DNA from: Eucalyptus grandis
Taxonomy: Eukaryota; Streptophyta; Magnoliopsida; Myrtales; Myrtaceae
Reading direction: 5' to 3'
DNA length: 64,000 bases
NCBI RefSeq assembly: GCF_016545825.1
Contig: NC_052619.1
Location: forward strand, 28,683,803 to 28,747,802
Each line of letters opens with the position of its first letter. Positions within the stretch are counted from its first letter, which is position 1. Below, piece after piece: positions 20,966 to 32,132 of the stretch. The position numbers and the translations under genes are program-made. A model generated the notes under the pieces. The model searched no databases and had not been told where the DNA came from. It saw only the letters and a program-made list of their open reading frames with translations.

Positions 20966-23900
20966 TGTGACATTATGATTTTTGACTTTATACCGATTAT
21001 ATGAAATGGGCTTTTCATCTACACGTCTATAGTCTTTTTCTCTGAGTTGGTCACTCATGAGATAACTAATCTATAAGGTGAAACCGTTAAGGAATCTAAA
21101 TGCAACCGACTTGAGAATTCGATCAGAAATTGACTGCTCGACCATGCTAATCTGTAATGGTCAATACGGTACCATTAAAATCGATTAGAGACCGGAGATA
21201 GGTCAATTTGACAAAGACATGTAATTAAATTGTGAGTGATTTCATCTGATTGCAAAATTCATGTCAAACAGCAATAAACCGATTTTTCTGTCAATTTTGT
21301 ACCATGTGCCCGTAATTGAAATCTTGAGATTTCTACAACAACCAAGAGTCGCCTATGAGTCGGAGATGCACAATGTGGATCGAAAATAATCAACCACGGG
21401 TCAAACACGCTAAAAATTCCTAAAAGCTACCCGGTAGGTTAGGTCACGCTAAAATCGCGTCCGGTTGAAATTAACCACGAAATTGAATCCGGTTTCAGGA
21501 ATCAAAAAGTTCCAGCGTGTCACAATTTATTCTTAGGACATCGACTCATCATTTGAAGAATTTTCGGCAAACACGGGATTTTTGGCAAAAAATCGAAATT
21601 CGGCAAAATTGGATCGGGAAATTCGGATGGCCATATTTGGGTAGAATTTTGGCATTCAAGATGGATCAATTGATGAGGAAAATTATGAAAAGTGGTGTGG
21701 GTTTCCTCCTCAGCATTTTTTCCATTGAATGGAGGTTAATTGGAGTGAAATGACTTGAAATTGAAGTAATGGAATGCATGAAATTCGTAGGGCCATGGGG
21801 CTACAACATTTGGACCTCAAAATTGGCTTGTTGGAGAAGATTGGGAGGGGAAATGGCTGCTGGATAGGGGCTAAAGACTTTGGGGCTTCTACTCAAGTGT
21901 TTAGGATATTTTGGGTGGACTTTGTGGCTTCTTGTCCCCTCCTTTCTAAGTTAGCAACTCCTTCTTCTTCTTCCTTGCTTCTTTTGTTCTCCATTTAGCT
22001 TTTCTTCATTTCCATCAAACTCCATTTCGAGCAAACAAGCTAGCCCCCCACCAAAGCCAACCATCGCAAGCCTCACCCCGCCATCCAAGCCAAGCCGGTG
22101 CACCACCCAAGCCGCCGCACTCATCCGTCTCCGCTCGTTGGCTCATGCTTTGTCCGCCTTGCGCCGCCCATCCTCGTCCGCGCCTCTAGCCACTCGTCAC
22201 CGTCCACCTAGCCACCACCTTTGCCATCGCCGAGCTGCCACCCGCCTCCGCCTCGTTGCCGCCCGTCCCCCAACCCGTTCTTGTGCGCCAGCCTAACTCC
22301 CTTGACCAGGCTCTCGGTTCAGCCACAAAACCAAAGTCCTAGCCCAAGCCATGGGCCTTGTGGCTATTTTTCGGGCCTTTCTAAGCCTCCCTTGGCATTG
22401 CCGTAGGACCCAAGTCTGTGCTCACCTTCGCATTGCCATCACCGTGAACTTATTCGGCTAATTAAACGGTGAGTTAACCTTCTAAACCTTAATTAGGGGT
22501 TAATTATACACTTAGGAAGTGGTTAGATTAGGCTAATTGAGATTAGTTGTTATTAGTTAGCTTTTAGTTAGTTAGTTATTTAGATTAATTAGTTAGGCCA
22601 ATTAGGTGGTTAATTATTTAGTTAGTTTAGTTAGTTAAATGTATTAGTTATGTAGATTAATTTAATTAGTGCCAATTAGGTGGTTAGATTAGTGTTATAG
22701 CTTAATTAATGATTTTATTTAATTATTTTGCAATTTATTTAATTATTTTTATTTATTTATTATTTATTTAAAATTATACCGGGATAGTCGGTGCTAGAAT
22801 TTTGTGCCGATTGTCGTGGTTGCATTGGTTTGTGCAATTGATTGCTAATTTATGCAATTGATTGATGATTGATGATTTTTGATTTATTGTTTAAAAAATA
22901 TGGAATTTTGGTATTTAATTAGAAAAATACCGGGTGTCGGTTTTTGACGCCAAAAATGTTTTTAGTTACTATATAAAATCGTGGGATTTTTAAAAGAGAG
23001 GATATCACATTTTATGGTTCAATTTGATCATGTACCCACGCATAATTATTTTACTAGGTGTTTTTAATATGAAGAAAATAAGCTAAACACATTATTTAAA
23101 TTGAGGCATTTGAGTGCAAGGCATGATGTCCTTGGCCGAGATTGGATGTGCGTGTGATCGTTATGAGAACTTGTCACGAGCTTTTACGCTGGACGATGCT
23201 CCTTCGGGAATGCCCTACGTCAACAGATGCCAGTCGCAATGGAGGCTGGGCTGATACTCCTTCGGGAATGCTGTCTAGATGTAAACGTTGCCATGCTTGA
23301 TGGTGCGAGACGACGCCCGGCTATGCCGAATGACCACTGATTATTGAGTCGACCGTGGTCATTAGGTTGTGTAATTAATTGTAACATTTGAACGAGTGAG
23401 ATAACCACACTTGATTATGGGACAAAATTGTGTGGCATGGAATATGACGTGTCATAACGATTTGACCTTATAATCGAGACCCTTGTGATTGATTGATATA
23501 TTAAAGTGAAGCATTTCAATTATCGAATACATTTATTGTATGCATACGTTATATGAGCTGTACTAATGTGCAGGAAGGTGCTAAGGCGAGGTAAGTCCCT
23601 TATTTGATGAGTGTTTAGGCTGCCTCTAGGTGTATTATCTTCCTAATCGGCGTTTAGGGTGTAGACTCGCTGAGACATTGTCTCACCCCGTCGTGGTTCA
23701 AACTTTTACAAGTCCTTAGATGGAGGTTCGACCCATTCGTTTTGGGTGGCTGCGAGAGGCCGAGGAAGAGCGTACCATACTCCCTATCTATGGGAACCCT
23801 AACTAGACCCGTGAGCTCGTGGTTACTACTATTTGGGTCAATGAGGGCCTACCTTAGTTGGTCCCTCATAGATTCAAAGCGTGGTTCCGCCATGGGCCCA

Positions 23901-24367
23901 ACGGAGTTCGGGAGGGACCCTTGGATGGCTTCGATAGACCTACTGTCGATGATGAGTATGTGGTGGATTTGGACCTCGTGCATGACGCCGATATCATAGC
24001 TGATATCGAGGCGAACCAGTTGCCCGAGGATGAGGAGCTTGTAGTAGAGGAAGCTAGTCCTCTAGACCTCGACATCCCGACGGTGTCGTTATAGACCCGG
24101 AACCTAAGTAGGCAGGGTCCGGGGTAGGGTTAACCTGGTAGCCCCTTTTTGGTTTATACTTATGTATATAAACTCGAGGTGTTTATAAAGTGTGGCTTTT
24201 GTGAATTGATTGTCTTGCTTTTCTATCCCATGTTTGTATGTTGTCTAGAGTTTATAGTTTGCTTCCGCATGTGCATTAATTGATTGGGTCGGCGATTCGT
24301 CCTGGGAACATCGTAATTTAGTCAATCACCGAGGGATGTGCGTGTGCTCGAGATTTGGAGCGTGACA
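20966..24367 (+). repeat. Gypsy-1 3' LTR
   Basis: 3402 bp, starting TGTGACATTATG and ending GGAGCGTGACA. The first ~205 bases have no partner in the 5' LTR. It holds the same C-rich and TTAATTAG zones as the 5' LTR. The bases after it (GCTTC) have no matching duplicate on the left. Confidence 0.85.
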
Positions 24368-24376
24368 GCTTCTATA

Positions 24377-24490
24377 GGAAGGGAAAGAAAGGCTACATTA
24401 AGAACGATAAGACTAAAATGTTTTGCTTTTGATGTGGGAAGAATGGACACTTTGTTCGGGGAGTGCACCAAGCAAAAGAGTGTTGATCTT
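24377..24490 (+). pseudogene. Copia gag fragment, zinc-knuckle part
   Basis: Reads KGKKGYIKNDKTKMFCF, then a TGA, then CGKNGHFVRG. This is the CCHC nucleocapsid knuckle of a Copia Gag (consensus C-x2-C-x4-H-x4-C). The last Cys is lost and a stop splits the first pair. It follows the right end of Gypsy-1 in the same orientation as the gag start at 12488-12830, so the two probably came from one Copia copy interrupted by Gypsy-1. Roughly 100 codons that should lie between them are absent. Confidence 0.55.
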
Positions 24491-24540
24491 AATACTCCTA
24501 ATAGATGAAAATTATACAAAAATTCATAAACTTATGATAT

Positions 24541-25255
24541 GGTGGCTAATTCAGTGTTCAACCTTTTAATTGTGGCAATTTGGTCCGAAAACTTTTGACT
24601 ACTTGCCAATTTAGTCTTATACTTTTCATTTGTGCTAATTTAGTTTTAAACATTTTGATGATTTTCCAATCTAATACTAAATCTTTTGACAACTAGTTAA
24701 TTTAGTCATTATAGTCAATTTTGGCTGAAAATCATGAATGTGGATGTCAACCATCTTATGTGATGTGATCGGCATTGACGTTGACAAAATTTACAATTTT
24801 TTTTCCTCTTTTTTTTCCTTTCCTTTCCCTTTGGCTTGTGGCTAGTACTTGGCCATAGGCGAGGGCCCTCCTTCCCCATGCCACAAGGGTTGAACCCTTG
24901 CAGATCTGTTGTGGGTGAGCCTCACTAGTGGCTAATTGTTGGCCATGGCTGAGTACCGGCTACATGCCAAAGGGAAAGAAAAGGAAAAAAGAAAGTGCAA
25001 AAAAATCTATGGTAGCGTCGGCCACGCCACATAGGATAGCAGCCGACTAGTAGGCATCCACGTCAGTAATTTTCAATCAAAATTGACCAAAAGAAGCAAG
25101 TCATCAAAATGTTTATAATTAAATTGAAAAATATCAAAATGTTTAAGACTAATTGGCATAATTGAAAGGTTTAGGAGTAAATTGGTAAGTTACTAACAAG
25201 GTTTAGGATAAAATTGGCACAATTGAAAGGTTTAGGACTTTTTGGACAACTATCC
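24541..25255. mobile_element. Foldback (long inverted repeat) DNA element, MULE/MITE-like
   Basis: The left arm (24541-24860) and the right arm (24925-25255) are inverted copies of each other. The outer parts are built of degenerate repeats of the type CCTAAACCTTTCAATTGTGC. The inner parts carry CCCTTTGGCTTGTGGCTAGT and its inverted counterpart near 24,930-24,975. The loop between the arms is about 60 bases. There is no transposase. Long inverted termini with internal repetition suggest a Mutator-like or foldback non-autonomous element. The flanking target duplication could not be identified by eye. Confidence 0.6.
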
Positions 25256-25845
25256 TCTCCTAGTAATATATGCGTTTCAAGCCTAGCAATGTTCATTGAA
25301 TTTTTTTCTTGGAGACTAAGGAGCAACATATCACGTAGCAATGGATCGAGGGTCCCTTGTGGAGTACCGTCCGATACTTGCAAAAGCAAGTGGGTTTGTA
25401 TAGATAACATTTAAGAGTTGAGGCTAAAGGAGTTGGCTTATGCATGCTGGTTTTGCATGGAGGCAGAAGTCTATGCACACTTGATGTATCCCCTTCTAGA
25501 TCTATTTGGTTCCTTTTCTCCTTTTAGGGTTTACTTTAAATTTCTGTGATGTCGGTGAAAATTTTGTCAGGATTCTTGTTAATACGGTTCTAGTTATGTT
25601 AGTATCAGCTCTGCCTTTACCTGCCTATTTTGACTGATTGATCAAGCCAATAGACCTCTCATGGTCGCCTTCCTTATCAGTGTAATCAACCTGGATTAGC
25701 TCTAGTTGTAATTGTGGTGGAGTTCTTACGCAACCTGATATTGACGAGTTACTCTAGAAGGGTAGTATTTGGTGGCACCGATGATGCCTAACAGTGGAAC
25801 TAGTTCGAAGCCATTATATGTAAATCGCGCATTCTGGACTTAGAA
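25256..25845. other. Noncoding stretch
   Basis: No domain, repeat or RNA gene recognised. Short frames are not supported by composition or homology I can name. Confidence 0.4.
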
Positions 25846-26594
25846 TTAATTAATACACCATAAGAAACCTTTGGGACTCATATTTTCCATAATAGTTAAC
25901 CATTCGGAATAGTGATAATCCGGAACATTCATTCGGTTATCTTTAAACCTCAAAATAGGGTGACTAGAGTCATCAACCTCAAGTGTTATCAATAGGTCGC
26001 CACACCTTTTACATGATAAAGAATCCAAATTCGCAAAAATTCAAGAGGGGCATGGAAGGTCCTGTCACCATTTTGCTTATATTTAGTGAGGGAAATGAAA
26101 GTTTCGGCTAAAATGGTATTGACAAAATTCTTTTCCATACAAACCTGTTGAACTAGCCATACAATTGTTGGGTTACAAGCATTCCTATAGTGATGACAAA
26201 CTACGAAAACAAAGAAAGTTCGCAAGAAAATCCTACTCTTTTGAAATGGCGAAGCATTGTTAAAACACTCACTCAACGATGAGAAAGGACATGTTCCATG
26301 ATTCCCTTTCAAAATTTTCTTCACATCATCTTGTTTGATGCTTAAAAACTCAGATGAAACCAACATGGGATCTATTCCGATAGACGGGCTAATTAGTTCA
26401 GAGTCCAAAGATTTCCCAATGACAATGCTATATTCTTCCAATGTAGGTGTAAGTTCATGCTCACTGAATATAAAGGTGGAAGTCTCTGGACACCAGAAAT
26501 GCACCAATGCTCAAATGAGACCAAAGCGGACCTTCATTTCCAACGAAGGGAACAACCACCCTATCTTGGATTTCACGAAAATATGGCCAATTGG
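25846..26594 (-). pseudogene. Broken DUF7745/plant-mobile-domain-like gene
   Basis: On the minus strand three reading frames join end to end. The first is WPYFREIQDRVVVPFVGNEG (near 26,594-26,530). The main frame (26,504-25,989) starts LVHFWCPETSTFIFSEHELT and continues PTLEEYSIVIG. The last frame (26,028-25,846) includes SEWLTIMENMSPKGFLWCI. The words 'ALVHFWDP...F.F...E..PTLEEY' are the hallmark of DUF7745 proteins, which are linked to plant mobile domain families and often carried by transposons. At least two frameshifts and an upstream TGA mean it is not functional. The function of the family is unknown. Confidence 0.55.
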
Positions 26595-27688
26595 ATTGAG
26601 TCTACTTCACCATATGCTCAATTTCGAATGTCAACTCCTCCCATTATATTGCAAGACAAAGGTTTATAAGACTTACTTCACCAAGTAGAACCATGGCAAT
26701 TGCATAGACATGCACATAAAACTTAAGGTTCGATTTCTACTATAGATGACTTAGCAAAGTGGAGCCACTGATTGCCAGATTGAATTGACGTGGTCGAGGT
26801 TTGGTAGGGGTTTCCATGATTCCAGCTTCGTCAAAGAGTTGACCCGTGTCGCGTAGTTACAAATTGGGGTGGTAACTCTATGACACCAAGAAGAAATTTT
26901 GAGACTGAGAAGGGCAACTCATAATATGAGATTGTAATAGGAGTGTCCATAGTCTTAGTACCATCCTAAGTAATCCTATATGCCCTAGGTCCGATTGCAG
27001 GTTGTGTGTGTAGTGTAGTGTAAATGCAGGATATGCAATCAATTTATATCAAGTAGCGCTTTGTACTCGAAAATAAACAATACATTCTTATACCTCCTTG
27101 CAAGACAAAAGTTAGCAAGCACTTTCCCTTATATCTCTCATTTTGCAAGAACATTTAAAACCTTAATGTTAAGGACGTATATGGAATTCTTTCTGTCAAA
27201 CAAAAACATTTCTTCAAGATAAAAAAAAAATGGCCTAAGTTCATTAAGTATTTTTAAGTCCCAAATAGAGTCACCAAGTTATCGTGACCTTACCTCTGGT
27301 GCACCATCTAGGATTCGACTAATGGATTATTAAGTCTAGATTTAATTCAGGTTCTCCCAAGCCCATATTAATTCGCAATTTACAGTTCAAGTTCTTAATA
27401 TGCAAATGATTTTCAATAAAGAGTTGACACTAATCGGTTTATAGTGGATCGATTAAAAATCCAAGTAAAGTAATGGGAGATATACTTTAATCATACGAAC
27501 CAAAGATTTTGGGTACGGAGATTTAGTTATATTAGATTTCTTTAATGCTTTTTCGGTACCATTCTTTTATGAAAAAAAATATTTAGCAGATAGGTTGACT
27601 TCCTAATGTGTGAAGTTATTATACAGGTGCGCAAACCACCAAAGTAACACCTAATAAAGCAACAAATAGATTGCAGGGAGAAGGTACT
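26595..27688. other. AT-rich noncoding stretch
   Basis: No open frame with recognisable content. Poly-A and T runs occur around 27,225 and 27,570. Nothing further is seen. Confidence 0.4.
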
Positions 27689-28465
27689 TGTTGGAGGCTA
27701 ACAATACAACCTCGAATGGGTAAATAGGTTGTTTTAAAAATGTTGATAGTTTTTCGCAGAAATTAGCCGACGCTACGTAAAAATCAAGTCAATGTGATGT
27801 TCTAAAGCTTGTGAGCGGATTGTGTGCTTGTGAAAGTAATAAGAGAGAAAAATAGTGGCACACAAAGATGTATAATGGTTCAGTTTTATCCCGAAGCCTA
27901 CGTTCGCTCCTCAAACTCACAGTCACAAGTTGGGCTAGAATGCACTATTAATTTGCTCCAAAAGTTATAATTGCCAAACATTGACCTTTTACATGATAGA
28001 TCACACTATTATGACTCAATTGCTACTCTTACTCTTATACACTGAATCATTAGCACAATTACTCAGACAACAAGAATACAACACTTAGAGAAACAGTTGA
28101 AAGAGAGTAGTTTGCTCGGAACATAGCATACAACAGATTTTCAGTCTTTGTATTTTTGCATATGTCTAACATTTGGCTCTTAAGATCTTCTCTTTTATAC
28201 CCATCTTCAATCTATCCATTGGATAAAGATTGGAGAAGCAAAGAGCCATTAGAGTTACCGTTGATGTTGCTGTCCAAAGATGGAACGTCTATACAATCAT
28301 TTTCTCAAACATTCATAAACTATCAAAAAATAGCTTCTGCTGCCGTCCCTCGCCGTAGTTTTTGACAGACCTATCATTTAGGCCTAGCATCTCGATTTTT
28401 GTTATTATCTAGATTCTACTGTTGCACATATCCACCTCCACAATGGTTATTTTGTTAAACCAACA
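27689..28465 (-). repeat. Isolated Copia-type LTR
   Basis: 777 bp bounded by TGTTGG at 27689 and CCAACA at 28465, a perfect 6-bp terminal inverted repeat of the kind found at LTR ends. The internal minus-strand text GAACGTAGGCTTCGGG followed by GAACCATTATACATC resembles the conserved GACGTAGGCTT...GAACCACTATAAA block in the Copia LTRs at 39463 and 46990, which favours a minus-strand orientation. A plus-strand TGGTATCAG at 28479 would argue for the opposite orientation. Flanking pentamers differ (GTACT, AACAT), so no target duplication is seen. Confidence 0.5.
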
Positions 28466-31060
28466 AACATTGTTGCCATGGTATCAGTGACCTGATGCAT
28501 ACAACGTCAGCACAAACATTGGCAATAACTGATCTTGAGGTTTGTTGCTATTGTTTATGGAAAAACTATACCAAGACATATCGCGATCTTTACCACCTAC
28601 ATCACACCATGGTTATCACATAGTCTTTAGTACTTGTCATGAACATCTACAAATATCATAATAAATATTATATAAAAAATCGTTTAGAAATCATCAAAAT
28701 CATTTGGAAATGTTTCTCCTATAGTACTTATCTCAGAGTAACGAAAGCATTTGCTATTTTAGTTAAAAAAAAATCACATCAACAACCTAGATATGATTTC
28801 TAATTAACATGCACTTCACTCACTATTTTTTAGGATTTTCACTTATTTAAATAAAATCTAAGCTACATGCAACGCATGTAATGCAATTATTCTAAATGCA
28901 ATGACATACAAAATATGCCATACTAAAATCACATGCAACTTTCAATTAAATAAACTTAACATGTCAACTATATAACACACAGTTTTAATTAAATGACCTA
29001 ACTCTAATGACGGGCAATAATCAACATGTACCTACACTAACATGCTACACCTTTTAATTTAATGACCCTAAACATGTAATTACTAAATGATGTGCAGTTG
29101 ATGAACCTAATTCTTTATGATATGCACATGATTTTTTTAATTTTTTAATTTTAATTAAATTCGTAATAAAAAATCCAATAATTAAACATGCAATTTAAAT
29201 TTAAAAATATAATCTATTCAAGGCAATCGTTTTGTATTTTTATTTTTGAAAATTCAAAATAAACACATTACTTAATTGACACATGCAATCTAACCTAAAA
29301 TAGGTAGTTTATCAACAAAAATCAATGTATATTCTATCTAATTTTTTTTGGAATATTTTAGAAACAATCCAACAACAAAATCTCATTCAATCAAATAACA
29401 TCCACGCAATTCACAAAACTTATCTTATCTGTTTAAATTTGGAAACAAAATAAACTAGTGATCATATCCAAATAGTTAACAATATTGATGGAAAGTTTTT
29501 TTTTATGTAAATTTAGAAATGGGCAAATCAACGATCGTATCCAAGTAGTTATTGATAAGATGGAAGATTTTTCGTGTCGCCGAGTATTGTATCTCGTAGT
29601 TAGAGATCCGATTGCCATCTAAGCACGTTATTAAGTTAGGAAAGTTTCATAACTTGGGGTATATTAAAGATTTTTTCAACCTTTGCATATATGCATTATT
29701 GCTTCAATATTTGGCCAAAAATAACAATCAATCAAAATAGGCAGGTAAATATTTCAATCAATTAAAGATAGAAAAATTACCTAATTTGAAGATCGACTTT
29801 CCAAATTTAAACTTGAAGTAATTAGACTAGAATCGCAAGACAGACGGATCAGTGAATGATGGCTTAAATGACGGCGGGCTGGCGACTCATGACCAAGGCT
29901 GGCTGCCGGTGTGCTTGTAAATGACTCGGATCAGGCCGGCTCAGTTCACTAGGGCAACAACTAGGATCGGCATGCAACAGGCTCAACGGAGGACATCCTA
30001 GTGCAACAATAGGCCGTAGGGACGTCCGCGCTAGTCATGACCAAGGGCGGTTGTCGAGTAGGACAACGTGGCAAGGCAGCAAGCTCGCGAAGGGGCTCCA
30101 CGTCTTGGCTCAGCATAGAGGGCTCGGCTCATAGTTGCTCCCAAGCGGTGTAGCGGCAGGTCGTCGGGCTAGGATTGGATCGGGATGGCAAGACGGCGCT
30201 ACTTGACTCGAACACTCACAACGGTCGGTTGTCACGGGACAGAAGACAGTAACTTGCATCGTGAGGTGACAGTGAGGTCACAGCAACTCATCGTCGTCGC
30301 AGTGGGGCGGTGAGCTCACATTGTTGGTAGCAAAAGCCGTCGAGTAGCGGCGGTGAAGGGCGATGCGGCAAAAAGGAGGTGGTCGGCCACCAAGAGGGCC
30401 GAAGACTCTCTTTCTACTCTCACGTGTATCTCTGTATGTGCTCTAAGAATTATAACTTTGCCAACTTCTGAATTATGAGATTGACCTAAGTTTTAGGTCA
30501 ATTTTACAAGCTTAATTTAGGTCTTATCAAGATAATGGGCTCATTAACTTAAGACATTTCATTAATTAACTCTCATGGGTTGAAATTAGACTGAATTGAG
30601 CTCAACTTGACCCGTTCCCCATGTGATTTTTGGCCACCTTCAGTGGGCTTAATTTGTTCAATTTTAAATTTAGAACCATCCACTGTCGATCAAATACTAA
30701 TACGACTAATGAAATAAACTATATAATAAATGCTCCTAAAATTATATGCTATGTAATTTAATTTTAATATTTTTGTTCAAGGGTTAAAGAATTAATCCCT
30801 AATTTTTATGCAATTAATTACATAAATAATTAGTCAAAATTTTAAGTGTCAACATATATCTAATAATGATGGCATTTACTGATGCTAAAAATCTCTCTTA
30901 TCTTTCTATTTACTTATTTTTATTCGGTTATAGAACTTTTTTTATTATTAGATCGCATTAAGTTATTTTTTTAAACTATAACCTATATAGTCAAGGGGTC
31001 TAATTTATATATAACAATTAATCGACGTTGACAATGATAATAGTAATAACAATAGAATTT
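28466..31060. other. Gene-free AT-rich stretch with a GC-rich island
   Basis: 28,500-29,800 is strongly AT-rich with no coding sign. 29,830-30,420 is distinctly GC-rich (GGCGGGCTGGCGAC-type sequence) but has no long frame. 30,430-31,050 returns to AT-rich. The composition resembles LTR or other transposon noncoding sequence, but I could not pair it with a second copy. Confidence 0.4.
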
Positions 31061-31072
31061 TGGTATCAGAGC
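31061..31072 (+). other. Orphan primer-binding-site-like motif
   Basis: TGGTATCAGAGC is a perfect initiator tRNA-Met primer-binding site. It follows AACAATAGAATTT, so an LTR ending in ...AATAACA could lie to its left, but no paired LTR or coding domain is recognisable. Confidence 0.4.
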
Positions 31073-32132
31073 AATAGTGGAATCTTAAATGAGAGTAAAT
31101 GCTCATGATAGGCTTTATTTATAGTATACCAAATACTGCAAATAAATTCAGATAAGAGAGGAATGGCCCTGTGGAATGGACCTGAGGAGGTCCTTAAACT
31201 GCTCCCCCCTGAATAGACCATTCCGGGGGGACTCCTCCTCACAAGCCATTTAAGGCAAGTGAGGGGAGAGTAGTATGGGATAATGGTCCCATTGGGAAAC
31301 CCGGCCAAGCCCTTTACGGGTTAGGGTCCCACCTCTGATCCCCATGAAGCCTTCCCTGGTAACCAATCTGGGCGTGGTTCAGGGACATGACGAGGCCTGA
31401 GCAGTGGCACGCTGCTCGGGGTGGCCGGCTGGAAACCTTGTGGGCTGAGAGGAGTAGATTATTATGGGCCTAACATCCGAATAAGGCGTACCGATTATCT
31501 TTTCCCTTTCTTTCGTTTTTCTCCAAAATTGTTACCTTTTGTACGACGGAATGCTTCCAATCTCTGGTTTCATGACTGCAAGCGAAATTTGAGAGTCGCA
31601 AACTTTCGGGCACTGCGAAAAACGAATGACTAGTCCAATGGGTCAAACATTGATGGTTGGATTCGCGTGAAGACATGAGTGTCAAGAGACTAGTTTTGAC
31701 GAGCAAAACTGCAATTTTAAAGTTTACAACGTGTTTTGTGCATTGTATCTCCTCAGCCAAACATTGGTCAACTATCGGTGAACTCTAGGACGAACTCAAA
31801 GATTTTTGAAAATGATGGCAAAATTCGAGGTGTCAACAATCATTATGTTGCAATAAGTCCAATGATTAAGGAGTTGCTTAAAATCGATTCTTCTGGAGAT
31901 TGAATTAACTCGAGCCTTGCACGAAAAATCATTGTACACAAAGAAGTTTTAAACCATCCTAGGTACTCAACCTCAATTTTTGTTCTTTTTCGTTCATATA
32001 TTATGATGTGGTCTTCTAAATCATGTAACGAATTATTTCTTATTTTATGTCTGCAAAAGTCAGCATGTAAAATTCTTTATGACATGCATTTTTCTTTCCA
32101 TCAATTAATATTGGCTAATTTTCAATTATTTT
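31073..32132. other. Unclassified noncoding region
   Basis: 31,140-31,460 is GC-rich and contains short complementary words able to form hairpins (GGAATGG with CCATTCC, CCCCCC with GGGGGG, 31,170-31,230). On the minus strand a TATAAATAAAG box occurs near 31,115-31,130. No domain or repeat partner was found. Confidence 0.35.

Larger units (their letters stand above)
12841..24367 (+). mobile_element. Gypsy-1: degenerate Ty3/Gypsy (chromovirus-like) retrotransposon
   Basis: About 11.5 kb long, with a 5' LTR (12841-16071), primer-binding site, gag, protease, reverse transcriptase, RNase H, integrase, polypurine tract and 3' LTR (20966-24367), all on the plus strand. The order RT-RNaseH-IN identifies Gypsy. 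The C-terminal pattern after integrase (HDIFHVSMLRKY, LVKVIWQHH, WESEDLM) is like the chromodomain-bearing Tekay/Del clade. The 5' LTR lacks about 205 bases that begin the 3' LTR (20966-21172), and no 5-bp target duplication is visible, so a deletion has removed the left end together with adjacent Copia sequence. The two LTRs match at roughly nine bases in ten where I aligned them by eye (13024-13200 with 21354-21530). Many stops and lost catalytic residues show the element is dead. Confidence 0.85.

Noticed and set aside
28479..28490. Primer-binding site on the plus strand after the LTR at 27689-28465
   Set aside because: Only the first nine bases match, it lies 13 bases away, and the LTR text reads better on the minus strand. 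Kept only as a doubt about orientation.
31830..31980. Possible exon text (YVAISPMIKELLKID) before a GTACTC donor-like site
   Set aside because: In-frame stop, no recognised family and no partner exon.
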